Shown here one piece after another: positions 26,876-34,913 of a DNA stretch of 64,000 nucleotides. Position numbers and translations under genes: made by a program. The notes under the pieces are model-generated. The model did no database searches. It was not told where the DNA came from and saw nothing but the letters and a program-made list of their open reading frames with translations. How positions within the stretch are numbered: position 1 is the first letter of the stretch; each line of letters opens with the position of its first letter. This DNA is from an uncultured Oscillospiraceae bacterium (GTDB taxonomy: Bacteria; Bacillota; Clostridia; Oscillospirales; Oscillospiraceae). Location: the NCBI GenBank assembly GCA_947625045.1, contig CANQMW010000009.1, positions 1-64,000 of the forward strand. Reading direction: 5' to 3'.

Positions 26876-27030
26876 GGGGGAAAAATGCATTTTTCTATGT
26901 TTTTGGGCTGTAAATTTTTTCCAATTGTGCTCCACCGTTTTTCGTCACACAATATCTAGTTTTGGCACGAAAATCATCGCTCATACCCTCTTCGACAGGG
27001 TCCATACAATAATATTTATTGCCAAGACAT
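26876..27030. other. AT-rich intergenic stretch without a gene
   Basis: Together with the mraZ promoter this makes a 337-bp gap. It is AT-rich and holds a short inverted repeat (ACCCT...AGGGT, about 26986-27002) and a near-palindrome AATAATATTTATT (27008-27020). I see no gene in it. Confidence 0.5.
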
Positions 27031-27037
27031 AAAAAGA

Positions 27038-27067
27038 CCCGGCTCCCACATCGCTGTGAGAGCCGGG
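27038..27067 (-). terminator. terminator after yfcE
   Basis: CCCGGCTC/GAGCCGGG stem extended by an inner CACA/TGTG, followed on the minus strand by TTTTT. Confidence 0.8.
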
Positions 27068-27113
27068 CCGTTCAAAATGACCGACAGGCGAAAAGTGTAT
27101 TTTTATTCGTTTT

Positions 27114-27647
27114 TTAGTCCAGGGTATACCGGCGGTACTCCTCCCCGTCCAGGGTCTTCCACAAAAACGTATCCCCCTCCAGGGTCATGTACCCCCGCTC
27201 GCTGCCCCACTGGGGCCGGGACACGGAGCCGGGGTTGAAGTAGAGATAGGTGGGATGGGGCTCCGTGGCGGGCACATGGGTGTGGCCGGTCAGCAGCACG
27301 TCTCCCCTCTCCATGGGCTCCGGCAGACGGGTATTATTATATAGGTGGCCGTGGGTGGCGAAGACGCGCCTGTCCCCCACGTACAGCGTCACATAGTCGT
27401 CGGCCATGGGAAAGTCCAGCATGAGCATGTCCTGCTCGCTGTCACAGTTGCCCTGCACGCAGGTGATGCGGTCGGATATCCCGTTGAGCATATCCGCCAC
27501 CGCCCGCTTGTCCCCGTCCCCCAGGCCGTGGTAGAGGATGTCCCCCAGCAGCAGGAGCCGGTCGGCCCCCTCCCGGTCGAATGCCTCCAGGAGCTTTTTG
27601 CAGCAGGCTGCATTGCCGTGTATGTCCGACGCGATGAGCCACTTCAT
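27114..27647 (-). CDS. yfcE: YfcE-type metallophosphodiesterase
   Basis: A 177-aa calcineurin-like phosphoesterase (MJ0936/YfcE family). The metal ligands are visible in order: SDIHGN, GDILYHG, GNCDSE, THGH and GHTHVP. Family members hydrolyse model phosphodiesters; the physiological substrate is unknown. It is a single gene with its own terminator, divergent from the sugar transferase gene. Confidence 0.9.
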   Translation of the reverse strand: MKWLIASDIHGNAACCKKLLEAFDREGADRLLLLGDILYHGLGDGDKRAVADMLNGISDRITCVQGNCDSEQDMLMLDFPMADDYVTLYVGDRRVFATHGHLYNNTRLPEPMERGDVLLTGHTHVPATEPHPTYLYFNPGSVSRPQWGSERGYMTLEGDTFLWKTLDGEEYRRYTLD

Positions 27648-27716
27648 ATCCGTCGCCTCCTATATATGATACCCCCAGTTTATCCCCCGTTCCGGCCCCT
27701 GTCAAGCCGGGCTTTG

Positions 27717-27745
27717 TTGACAGGTCCCGCCCGCCGGGCTATAAT
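27717..27745 (+). promoter_or_regulatory. perfect-consensus promoter of the sugar transferase gene
   Basis: TTGACA (27717-27722), 17 bases, TATAAT (27740-27745): all twelve consensus positions match, 28 bases before the start codon. Confidence 0.85.
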
Positions 27746-27773
27746 TTTGCCGATAACGAAAGGAGGCGCGCCG

Positions 27774-28364
27774 GTGAGCGGAGGAAGCCCCACAAGTGGA
27801 TACCGCCCCTTCACGGCCTCTCAGCGCCGGTACTTAGGGCTGAAACGGGCGTTGGACGTGCTGCTCGCCGCCCTGGCGCTCCTGGTACTGGCCGTTCCCA
27901 TGGCCCTGATCGCCATTCTGGTGAAGCTCTCCGCCCCGGGCCGGCCGGTGCTGTTCCGCCAGACCCGGGTGGGCCGGAATGAGCAGCCCTTCACCCTGTG
28001 GAAATTCCGCAGCATGGACGGCGAGCGCATCACGGCTCTGGGCCGTTTCCTGCGCACCGCGAGCCTGGACGAGCTGCCCCAGCTTTTTCAGGTGCTGGCC
28101 GGGTCTATGTCCCTGGTGGGGCCCCGGCCCCTGATACCCGCAGAGACCCACATCAGCGCCCTGCGCCGGGCGGGGGGCGTGTACCGGCTCCGCCCCGGTC
28201 TCACGGGCCTGGCCCAAATAAACGGCCGGGACAAACTGGGCGATGAGCAGAAGGCCGCCTATGATAAGCAGTATGCGGAAAGCGTCTCCCTCCGGCTGGA
28301 TATACGCATCCTTCTCGCCACCGTGGGCAAGGTCCTGCGCCGGGCGGACATCGAGGAAAAGTAA
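27774..28364 (+). CDS. bacterial sugar transferase (undecaprenyl-phosphate phosphosugar transferase)
   Basis: A 196-aa monotopic phosphoglycosyl transferase of the PglC/WcaJ catalytic-domain type, which moves a phosphosugar from a nucleotide sugar to undecaprenyl phosphate to start glycan assembly. It has a re-entrant hydrophobic helix (about 26-48), then VLFRQTRVGRNEQPFTLWKFRSM, TASLDELPQLFQVLAGSMSLVGPRPL and RPGLTGLAQINGRD. The start is GTG at 27774, set by AGGAGG 7 bases upstream and by the promoter; no ATG fits. It lacks the N-terminal membrane and CoA-binding-like half of WcaJ/WbaP. Its sugar substrate is unknown. Confidence 0.92.
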   Translation: MSGGSPTSGYRPFTASQRRYLGLKRALDVLLAALALLVLAVPMALIAILVKLSAPGRPVLFRQTRVGRNEQPFTLWKFRSMDGERITALGRFLRTASLDELPQLFQVLAGSMSLVGPRPLIPAETHISALRRAGGVYRLRPGLTGLAQINGRDKLGDEQKAAYDKQYAESVSLRLDIRILLATVGKVLRRADIEEK

Positions 28365-28369
28365 GAAAC

Positions 28370-28394
28370 GCCCCCGGGCCAGTGGTCCGGGGGC
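28370..28394 (+). terminator. terminator after the sugar transferase gene
   Basis: GCCCCCGG/CCGGGGGC stem (28370-28377 with 28387-28394) directly after the stop codon. It lacks a strong T-tract. Confidence 0.6.
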
Positions 28395-28421
28395 ATATCA
28401 TATCCTGTGGGATCGTGAGGC

Positions 28422-28799
28422 TCACTCCACCTCGACGACAGGGGCCTCGGGGGCGTTGCGGCCGATGGAGGCGATGCCGTTCTTGGCGCTGGTCTTGGCC
28501 TTATAGCCCTCGCTGACGGCGATGATCTGGCCGTTGGCGGCTTTCAGGCGGAAGCGGAACTCGCCGCCCTTGTCCTTGTAAAGCTCATACTTAGGGTGGG
28601 CCAGGGCCTCAAAGCCGGCCTTGGTCTGGTCCTCCACATGGGCGGCGCAGTTCTTGCGGACGCTCTCCACGCCGGTCTTGGCGCTGTCCACGCTGGTGTA
28701 GGTCTCACCGCCGGCGGCGATGATCTGGCCGTTTGTGGCGTACAGGTTGAACACGTACTCCCCGTTTTTCGCCTGCTTGATCTCAAATTTTGCTGCCAT
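28422..28799 (-). CDS. YegP-like protein with two DUF1508 repeats
   Basis: A 125-aa protein made of two tandem repeats of about 50 residues. Each contains the YegP core: GEYVFNLYATNGQIIAAGGETY then SAKTGVESVRKN in repeat 1, and GEFRFRLKAANGQIIAVSEGY then SAKNGIASIGRN in repeat 2. The family forms a small beta-alpha fold; its function is not established. It is a single gene with its own promoter (28865-28893). Start ATG follows AAGGA. Confidence 0.88.
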   Translation of the reverse strand: MAAKFEIKQAKNGEYVFNLYATNGQIIAAGGETYTSVDSAKTGVESVRKNCAAHVEDQTKAGFEALAHPKYELYKDKGGEFRFRLKAANGQIIAVSEGYKAKTSAKNGIASIGRNAPEAPVVEVE

Positions 28800-28864
28800 C
28801 GAATGATCCTTCTTTCTTTTTAATTTTCATGGGGATCGCTTGATGCTGCCAAATACTAGAACTG

Positions 28865-28893
28865 ATTTTAACTCAATTTTGGACAGATTGCAA
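28865..28893 (-). promoter_or_regulatory. promoter of the YegP-like gene
   Basis: Minus strand TTGCAA (28888-28893), 17 bases, TAAAAT (28865-28870). Confidence 0.6.
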
Positions 28894-28908
28894 GAGGTTA
28901 CCACGCAT

Positions 28909-29871
28909 TCAGTCCTTCGTGCCCAGCCGGGCCATGATCTCCCCGTAGGAGGGCACGCTCTGGATGCCCCCGTGTTTGGTGGTGGAGAGCCCCGCCGTCA
29001 CGCAGGCGAACCGCACCGCCCCGGCGATCTCCTCATCGGTGAGGGCGGTGATATCCTTGCCCGTCTGTAAGATCTTCCACAGGGCGCTGCCGCCGAAGAT
29101 GTCCCCCGCGCCGGTGGTGTCCCGCACCTGCAGGCCCTCCAGGCCCGGCACCCGGCCGGACGCCTTTTTGGACCTATACACACACCCCTCCGGCCCGCAG
29201 GTGACGAACACCAGCTTGGGAGCGTAGTGCTCCAGGATATAGGCCGCGCCCTCCTCCGGGGCAAGACCAAAGAGGAACCGCACCTCTTCGTCGCTGATCT
29301 TCACAAGGTCCGCCTGACCCAAGCCCCAGAGCATCTGTTCCTTCGCCTCCGCCGCGCTGCGCCACAGGGGCATGCGCAGGTTGGGATCGAAGGAGATGAG
29401 CTTGCCCCGCTCCTTGGCGTATTCCACGGCCTGATAGGTGCAGCTTCTCGCGGGCTCGTCCGTGAGGGACAGCGTCCCAAAGTGGAACACCTTGGCCTCG
29501 TCGATGAGCTTAAGGTCCAGCTCCTCAAAGCGCAGGCAGGTGTCCGCCCCGGGCTTTCTCGCAAAGGAGAACTCCCGGTCCCCGCTCTCGTCCAGGGTGA
29601 CGAAGGCCAGGGTGGTGAACACGTCCCCGGATGCCACGATACCTTTTGTGCCGATGCCCATCTTCTCCAGCGTGCCGGTGAGAAGACGCCCGAAGGCGTC
29701 CGTGCCCACCTTTCCCAGCAGGGCAGTCTTGGCCCCCAGCTTCGTCAGCGCCGCCAGGAAGTTGGCCGGCGCGCCGCCGGGATGGGCCGCCATGGTGGGA
29801 TAGCCGTCCTCGTCCGCCGACTGATAGGTAAAGTCTATGAGCAGTTCGCCCAGCGCCACAACGTCCGTCAT
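28909..29871 (-). CDS. PfkB-family carbohydrate kinase (fructokinase-like)
   Basis: A 320-aa ribokinase-fold sugar kinase. The N-terminal GELLIDF and HPGGAPANFLAALTKLG (sugar-binding GG motif) and the C-terminal anion-hole/catalytic signature DTTGAGDIFGGSALW (catalytic Asp within GAGD) are present. Sequence style fits fructokinase (ScrK/Frk), giving fructose-6-phosphate. No sugar transporter is adjacent. It lies 13 bases after the DUF4364 gene and is probably co-transcribed with it. Confidence 0.88.
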   Translation of the reverse strand: MTDVVALGELLIDFTYQSADEDGYPTMAAHPGGAPANFLAALTKLGAKTALLGKVGTDAFGRLLTGTLEKMGIGTKGIVASGDVFTTLAFVTLDESGDREFSFARKPGADTCLRFEELDLKLIDEAKVFHFGTLSLTDEPARSCTYQAVEYAKERGKLISFDPNLRMPLWRSAAEAKEQMLWGLGQADLVKISDEEVRFLFGLAPEEGAAYILEHYAPKLVFVTCGPEGCVYRSKKASGRVPGLEGLQVRDTTGAGDIFGGSALWKILQTGKDITALTDEEIAGAVRFACVTAGLSTTKHGGIQSVPSYGEIMARLGTKD

Positions 29872-29884
29872 GGGTCTCCCCTCC

Positions 29885-30421
29885 TTATGTATTTTCCTCC
29901 GGTTCCGTCATGAGCCGGACGATGCTGCCGTATATGTCCTCCGCCCCGTCCAGGAACCGCTTTTCCATAGTCCGGGCGGTATCCTCGTCGGGAGCCAGCA
30001 GGCGCAGGGAGATGATCTCCCCCACCCCGTCGGACAAGCGCATGCTGACGGTGCGGCCGCCCTTGGGCCCTTCCTCCACCGCCGTCTCGATCATGCTGGC
30101 CCGGCGCATGGCCGCCGCCACCGGGGCGCAGAGCCGCTCCGCCTTGGCCCGGACCGTATAGGGGAGACTGGAGGAGACCGCGTCCACGTTCCGCCGGCCC
30201 TTCTCCGTGATAGAGAATTTGCCGTTTTTCTCCGAGACGTGCTCCGTACGGATGAGCTCTTCCAGGCAGTCGGTATAGTCGAACCAGGTGAACCCCCCGT
30301 CAAAGAGGGCCAGGTCCGACAGCGTCACCGCCGCCACGGGCTTGGGAAGCCTCTCCAGTATGAACAGGAGCAGTATCTTGATATCCAGTTTGTCCCGGAT
30401 AAAACCCAGGCTGTTGTCCAT
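29885..30421 (-). CDS. DUF4364 family protein
   Basis: A 178-aa protein. An N-terminal winged-helix-like region (LDIKILLLFILERLPKPV to FSITEKGRRNVDAV) suggests a DNA-binding fold, followed by an alpha/beta C-terminal domain. This matches the Clostridia-restricted DUF4364 family, whose function is not established. It is upstream of, and probably in one unit with, the sugar kinase. A possible promoter (TATGAT with a weak -35) lies just upstream around 30455-30485. Confidence 0.82.
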   Translation of the reverse strand: MDNSLGFIRDKLDIKILLLFILERLPKPVAAVTLSDLALFDGGFTWFDYTDCLEELIRTEHVSEKNGKFSITEKGRRNVDAVSSSLPYTVRAKAERLCAPVAAAMRRASMIETAVEEGPKGGRTVSMRLSDGVGEIISLRLLAPDEDTARTMEKRFLDGAEDIYGSIVRLMTEPEENT

Positions 30422-30573
30422 GGCCGTTCCCTCCCTTTCCTACCTTTTCCTATCTTATATCATAGCACATTCCGCCCTGACCGCACAAGAATATTTCACA
30501 TTCTGTCGGATGGGGCATAGACTGTACTGAAACAGCCGGGTCCGCCCGGCGGATCAAACAAGGAGGTATCAGC

Positions 30574-31380
30574 ATGGCGGACAGCCAGGATCGCACCGAA
30601 GCCGTGTGCATCCATACAAGGAAAATATACGACAGCTGCCGCGACAAAGACTGCGTAGAGGACCTGCGCGTCTACCCCACTGCCAGCTCTCAGCCGTACA
30701 TAGAGAGCGCTTTCAGTGTACGGCCCACCGGGGCCACGCTCCTGTATACGGACGTGGACGTGGATGAGATCAGCTTCAACCGCGGCTACTATACCGTGGA
30801 TGTGACTTATTTTTACGAGGTCACCGGCGTGACCTTCCCGGGGGAGAACCCGGTGAACGGTCTTTGCGTTTTCAACAAGCGGGTCATGCTCTTCGGCTCC
30901 GAGGGCTCCGCCAAGGTGTTCAGCTCCGACGGGACCTTTGCCGACAGCTATTCCCAGCCCATCGCCGTGGTGGAGTGCGTGGACCCCATCGCCCTGAACA
31001 TGAAGGTAGTGGATTCCTGCCCCACCGGCCTGATGGCCGACGTCTCGGCCATCCCCCCGGCCATCCTGGCCCACTTCGGGGAGAGCCTGGTACTCACCGA
31101 CGGCGCCCGCATCCTGCTGGCCACGCTGGGCCAGTTCTCCATCGTGCGCCTGGAGCGGGACAGCCAGCTGGTGGTGCCGGTATACGACTACTGCCTGCCC
31201 GACAAGGACTGCGTCTCCGGTTCGGAGGACGATCCCTGCACGCTCTTCAGCAGGATCAGGTTCCCGGTAGAGGAGTTCTTCCCGCCCGACAGCATCGAGG
31301 CCGCAGAGGATTACCGGGCCGCCATCCAGAATCTCAACGGCATGCCCTCCCCTGCCGTCAATCCCAACGCAAACAATTGA
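30574..31380 (+). CDS. conserved clostridial hypothetical with CxxDKDC motifs
   Basis: A 268-aa protein I cannot assign a function to. It has no signal peptide or membrane span. An N-terminal motif CIHTRKIYDSCRDKDCVEDL is echoed near the C terminus by YDYCLPDKDCVSGSEDDPC. The middle is beta-rich (VDVDEISFNRGYYTVDVTYFYEVTG). I recall similar proteins of this length in sporulating Clostridia, with the KIYDSCRDKDC motif, so a spore-surface or structural role is possible but only inferred. Start ATG follows AGGAGG. It has its own terminator and faces the acyltransferase gene. Confidence 0.7.
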   Translation: MADSQDRTEAVCIHTRKIYDSCRDKDCVEDLRVYPTASSQPYIESAFSVRPTGATLLYTDVDVDEISFNRGYYTVDVTYFYEVTGVTFPGENPVNGLCVFNKRVMLFGSEGSAKVFSSDGTFADSYSQPIAVVECVDPIALNMKVVDSCPTGLMADVSAIPPAILAHFGESLVLTDGARILLATLGQFSIVRLERDSQLVVPVYDYCLPDKDCVSGSEDDPCTLFSRIRFPVEEFFPPDSIEAAEDYRAAIQNLNGMPSPAVNPNANN

Positions 31381-31392
31381 CCTGCCACGCAA

Positions 31393-31424
31393 AAGTCCCC
31401 GGCTCCACAAAGAGCCGGGGACTT
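31393..31424. terminator. bidirectional terminator
   Basis: AAGTCCCCGGCTC/GAGCCGGGGACTT, 13 bp with a 6-base loop, between two converging genes. Confidence 0.85.
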
Positions 31425-31435
31425 GTATTATTCTG

Positions 31436-32101
31436 TTACATCAAGCTCTTTGGCACGATGTTGTTCTGCGCTTTGAAGATGCTGTTTGCCGGGACGGTGC
31501 CCCGGACGGAGGACAGGGGGTAGATATTGCTGTCCCGGCCTACGACGGTGCCGGGGTTCAGGACGCTGCCGCAGCCTACCTCCACCCGGTCGCCCAGCAT
31601 GGCTCCCACCTTTTTCCGGCCGGTGGCCATGGTCTCCTTCCCATCGTGGATGACCACCAGGGTCTTGTCGCTCTTCACGTTGGAAGTGACGCTGCCCGCG
31701 CCCATGTGGGCCTTATAGCCCAGGATGGAGTCGCCCACATAATTATAATGGGGCACTTGGACATTGTCGAAGAGAATGACGTTTTTCAGCTCCGTGGAGT
31801 TGCCCACCACGCAGTTTGCCCCCACCAGGGCATTGCCCCGGATGAAGGCGCACTGGCGCACCTCGGTGCCATGGCCGATGATGCAGGGGCCCTTTATGTA
31901 CGCGGTGGCAAACACGTTAGCGTCCTTGGCGATCCACACATCCTCCGCCGGGTGGTCGTATTCCTCCGCCGGGAGCGTGGCGCCCAGTTCCAGGATGAAG
32001 TCCCCGATGCCCGCCAGGGCCTCCCAGGGATATTTCGTCTTCTCCAAAAGCGGCCGCGCCGCGGTGTGGGAGAGGTCAAAAAGCTCCATAGTCCCGATCA
32101 T
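31436..32101 (-). CDS. left-handed beta-helix acyltransferase (GlmU C-terminal-like)
   Basis: A 221-aa hexapeptide-repeat protein. After about 70 helical residues come many imperfect hexapeptides (VWIAKDANVFATAYIKGPCI, IGHGTEVRQCAFIRGNALV) and a C-terminal YKAHMGAGSVTSNVKSDKTL segment resembling the acetyltransferase half of GlmU; the pyrophosphorylase half is absent. The ATG at 32101 overlaps the glmM stop (ATGA) and lies 5 bases after GGAGGTG. Coupling to glmM suggests it acts on glucosamine-1-phosphate, the product of GlmM. That is inference; a second acceptor is possible. Confidence 0.82.
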   Translation of the reverse strand: MIGTMELFDLSHTAARPLLEKTKYPWEALAGIGDFILELGATLPAEEYDHPAEDVWIAKDANVFATAYIKGPCIIGHGTEVRQCAFIRGNALVGANCVVGNSTELKNVILFDNVQVPHYNYVGDSILGYKAHMGAGSVTSNVKSDKTLVVIHDGKETMATGRKKVGAMLGDRVEVGCGSVLNPGTVVGRDSNIYPLSSVRGTVPANSIFKAQNNIVPKSLM

Positions 32102-33453
32102 TTGCGCACCTCCACAAGATAGCCTTTTTTCTCCATGGCGGCGATGATGCGGTCCACGCTCTGTTCGCACAGCGCCGGCGTGGAAGCCTCTGCCATGACC
32201 CGCAGCACCGGCTCGGTGCCGCTCTTGCGCAAGAGCACCCGGCCGTTTCCGGCAAGCTCCGCCTCCACCTTCGCCGCCTCTGCCTGCACGTCGGCGTCCG
32301 CCAATGTGGCCTCCTTGTCCGTGACCACCACGTTTTTCAGTACCTGCGGGTACATAGTCACCGGCGCCGCCAGGGCGGACAGGGGCAGGTTCGTGCGGAT
32401 GAGCACCTGCATGACCATGATGGCGGTGATGAGCCCATCGCCGGAGCGGGCGTACTTGCGGAAGATGATGTGGCCGGACTGCTCCCCGCCGATGAGGTGG
32501 CCGTTGGCCTTCATGTTCTCGTATACGTACCTATCGCCCACGGCGGTCTTCTCATAGCCGATGCCCGCCGTGTCCAGGGCCTTGTACAGCCCCAGGTTGG
32601 ACATGACCGTGGTCACCACGGTGTTGTCGGGCAGCTGGCCGTGCTCCTTCATGTATTTGGCGCAGATGTACATGATCTTGTCGCCGTTGACCACCTCGCC
32701 CCGCTCGTCCACGGCCAGGCACCGATCTCCGTCCCCGTCGAAGGCGAAGCCGCAGTCCATCCGGCCCTGACGGACCAGCTCCTGGAGCCGCTCGATGTGG
32801 GTGGATCCGCAGTGGTCATTGATGTTGAGGCCGTCGGGCCTGTCGCCGATGACCTTCACCTTGGCCCCCAGGGCCGTGAACACAGCCCGGGCGATCATCC
32901 AAGTGCTGCCGTTGGCGCAGTCCAGGGCAATGACCCTGTCCTCGAAGGGGCAGTCGGCGAGACTGGCGAGGTACCCAATATACCGGTTCCGGCCGGAATA
33001 GAAGTCCACCGTGCAGCCTATCTTATCCCTTGTGGCGTAGGGCAGCTCCGGTATTTTCCCGTCTATGTACTGCTCTATGGCGTCCTGGAGGACGTCGTCC
33101 ATTTTCTCCCCCTCGCCGTTCAGGAGCTTGATGCCGTTATCGTAGTAGGGGTTGTGGCTGGCGGAGATCATTACGCCGCAGTCGAAGCCCTCCGAGCGGG
33201 TGATATAGGCCACGCAGGGCGTGGTGGTCACGTGCAGCAGATAGGCGTCCGCGCCGGAGGCGGTGATGCCCGCCGCCAGGGCGTTTTCATACATATAGCT
33301 TGAGCGGCGGGTGTCCTTGCCGATGACGATGCGGGCCTTGTGCTCCCGGCCATACCACCAGCCCAGATACCGCCCTGTCTGAAAGGCATGGACGGGGTTT
33401 AAGTCCACATTGGCCTCGCCCCGGAAGCCGTCCGTTCCGAAGTATTTTCCCAT
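32098..33453 (-). CDS. glmM: phosphoglucosamine mutase
   Basis: A 451-aa alpha-D-phosphohexomutase that interconverts glucosamine-6- and -1-phosphate for UDP-GlcNAc synthesis. It starts MGKYFGTDGFRGEANVDL. The phosphoserine loop VMISASHNPYYDNGIKL, the metal loop FAFDGDGDRCLAVDE, the sugar loop GGEQSGHI and the phosphate-binding RKSGTEPVLRVMAEA are all present. The ATG at 33453 follows GGGAGGGAG. It is coupled to the downstream acyltransferase gene. A phosphomannomutase-like activity cannot be ruled out from sequence. Confidence 0.92.
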   Translation of the reverse strand: MGKYFGTDGFRGEANVDLNPVHAFQTGRYLGWWYGREHKARIVIGKDTRRSSYMYENALAAGITASGADAYLLHVTTTPCVAYITRSEGFDCGVMISASHNPYYDNGIKLLNGEGEKMDDVLQDAIEQYIDGKIPELPYATRDKIGCTVDFYSGRNRYIGYLASLADCPFEDRVIALDCANGSTWMIARAVFTALGAKVKVIGDRPDGLNINDHCGSTHIERLQELVRQGRMDCGFAFDGDGDRCLAVDERGEVVNGDKIMYICAKYMKEHGQLPDNTVVTTVMSNLGLYKALDTAGIGYEKTAVGDRYVYENMKANGHLIGGEQSGHIIFRKYARSGDGLITAIMVMQVLIRTNLPLSALAAPVTMYPQVLKNVVVTDKEATLADADVQAEAAKVEAELAGNGRVLLRKSGTEPVLRVMAEASTPALCEQSVDRIIAAMEKKGYLVEVRK

Positions 33454-33518
33454 GATGCTCCCTCCCTGCAAAAAGACCGGCGCGCATGTTCCGCCGCCGG
33501 CCGCGGCATACTACCGCT

Positions 33519-34199
33519 ATGCTGAAAGTCATTGTATTCAACAGCGCCGTCATATATGCCGCGCTCATTCTTTTTATGCGGGTGATGGGCAAGCGCCAGC
33601 TTGGCGAGTTGGAGCCCTCCGAGCTCATCGTCACCGTTCTCATCTCCGAGGCGGCCGCCACGCCTATCACCAGCCCGGAAAAGCCCCTCTGGTACGGCCT
33701 TGTACCCGTCGTCGTGCTGTTCACGCTGGAGCTCATCCTGTCCCTTGGCATGGCGAAAAGCGTAAAGATACGCCAGGTCCTGGCCGGCAAGCCCGCCCTT
33801 CTCATCGTCCACGGACGCATAGATGAGACCCAGATGCGCCGCAACCGCTTCACCCCGGACGAGCTGGCCGAGGCGCTGCGCAGTCAGGGCGCGCTGGATC
33901 TCAATGAGGTGGAATATGCCATTTTGGAGACGGACGGGAAGCTGAACGTAGTGTTCACGCCGGAGAACCGGCCCGTCACCGCCGGGCAGATGGGCCTTTC
34001 GCCCCAAGACACGGGCTACCCCCTTATCGTCATCAACGAGGGGCGGGTGCTGTCCAAAAACCTGCACATCCTGGGCAGGGACGAAAAGTGGCTGGAAAAA
34101 GAGCTTCGGAAAAACAAGCTCTCCTCCCCAAAAGACGTGTATATCATGACGGTGGACATGGCGGGCGGGGTGTTTTTGTCCCCGCGGAAGGGCCGTTAG
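33519..34199 (+). CDS. DUF421 (YetF-type) membrane protein
   Basis: About 226 aa. Three membrane spans occupy the first 85 residues, including the family signature [20 protein letters not shown] and [11 protein letters not shown]. They are followed by a soluble DUF421 domain ([38 protein letters not shown]). Related Bacillus proteins (YetF, YdfR) affect spore germination, but the biochemical role is unknown. MLKVIV is preferred as start by family alignment; an in-frame ATG at 33486 is possible, and neither has a clear ribosome site. It is divergent from glmM and ends overlapping nrdR by 4 bases, tail to tail. Confidence 0.85.
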   Translation: MLKVIVFNSAVIYAALILFMRVMGKRQLGELEPSELIVTVLISEAAATPITSPEKPLWYGLVPVVVLFTLELILSLGMAKSVKIRQVLAGKPALLIVHGRIDETQMRRNRFTPDELAEALRSQGALDLNEVEYAILETDGKLNVVFTPENRPVTAGQMGLSPQDTGYPLIVINEGRVLSKNLHILGRDEKWLEKELRKNKLSSPKDVYIMTVDMAGGVFLSPRKGR

Positions 34200-34666
34200 G
34201 CCTTTTCGTTCGTCTTGTCACCCAGGAGCTTCGTCAATTCCTCCATGAAGGTGTTGATGTCCTTGAACTGGCGGTAGACGCTGGCGAAGCGGACATAGGA
34301 CACCTCGTCCACGTTTTTCAGCTGCTCCATGACCATATCGCCGATCTCGGCGGTGGAAACCTCCCGCTCCAGGGCGCTCTGCAGCTCGGTCTCGATGCCG
34401 TCGGCGATGGACTCGATCTTGTCCAGGGGCACGGTCCGCTTCTCGCAGGCACGGACCATGGAGTTGATGAGCTTCACCTTGTCGAAGGTCTGACGGCTGC
34501 CGTCCCGCTTCACCACTACCAGGGGCATGCGCTCCACCTTCTCGTAGGTGGTGAACCGCTTGGCGCACATCAGGCACTCCCGCCGCCGGCGGATGGTGCT
34601 GCCCTCGTCTGCCGGACGGGAGTCTATGACCTTGCTCTCGCCGTAGCCGCAATAGGGACACTTCAT
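34196..34666 (-). CDS. nrdR: transcriptional repressor NrdR
   Basis: A 156-aa repressor of ribonucleotide reductase genes. The N-terminal zinc ribbon [18 protein letters not shown]...[15 protein letters not shown] is followed by an ATP-cone domain (about 48-138) starting [19 protein letters not shown]. It senses dATP and ATP levels. No nrd gene is in this window. The upstream region has an extended -10 (34722-34727). Confidence 0.96.
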   Translation of the reverse strand: MKCPYCGYGESKVIDSRPADEGSTIRRRRECLMCAKRFTTYEKVERMPLVVVKRDGSRQTFDKVKLINSMVRACEKRTVPLDKIESIADGIETELQSALEREVSTAEIGDMVMEQLKNVDEVSYVRFASVYRQFKDINTFMEELTKLLGDKTNEKA

Positions 34667-34721
34667 GTTTCTTTCCTCCGCTTCTCTTTCTTCCCCGGCA
34701 TGTCCGGAATCGATTTACATA

Positions 34722-34730
34722 ATTATATCA
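34722..34730 (-). promoter_or_regulatory. nrdR promoter (extended -10)
   Basis: Minus strand TGATATAAT, i.e. TGn plus a perfect -10 (34722-34727). The -35 region (TAGCAA at 34745-34750) is poor. Confidence 0.5.
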
Positions 34731-34829
34731 CAGCATACACAAGATTGCTACCAAAATATTTGCTTGAACGCAAAAAATCGTTCCTTTTTCCAAATAATTC
34801 TTAATTTCCCCCCTGGGCGCTTGTTTTTA

Positions 34830-34858
34830 TTGAAAATCTGTCCGGGATATACTATAAT
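34830..34858 (+). promoter_or_regulatory. promoter of the sirtuin-tagA unit
   Basis: TTGAAA (34830-34835), 17 bases, TATAAT (34853-34858), 55 bases before the sirtuin ATG. Confidence 0.75.
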
Positions 34859-34913
34859 AAGTTGATTTAGTGCCGGTAATTTTTACCGGCGGCTCAGGAA
34901 AGGAGCGGCAGGC

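Noticed and set aside
26947..26962. ACACAATATCTAGTTT, similar to half of an NrdR box
   Set aside because: NrdR boxes normally come as spaced pairs upstream of ribonucleotide reductase genes. No second box is at the usual distance and the only downstream gene is mraZ.
28422..28799. The two YegP repeats considered as a recent gene duplication
   Set aside because: Two DUF1508 units per protein is a normal family layout, and the DNA of the two units is not close to identical.
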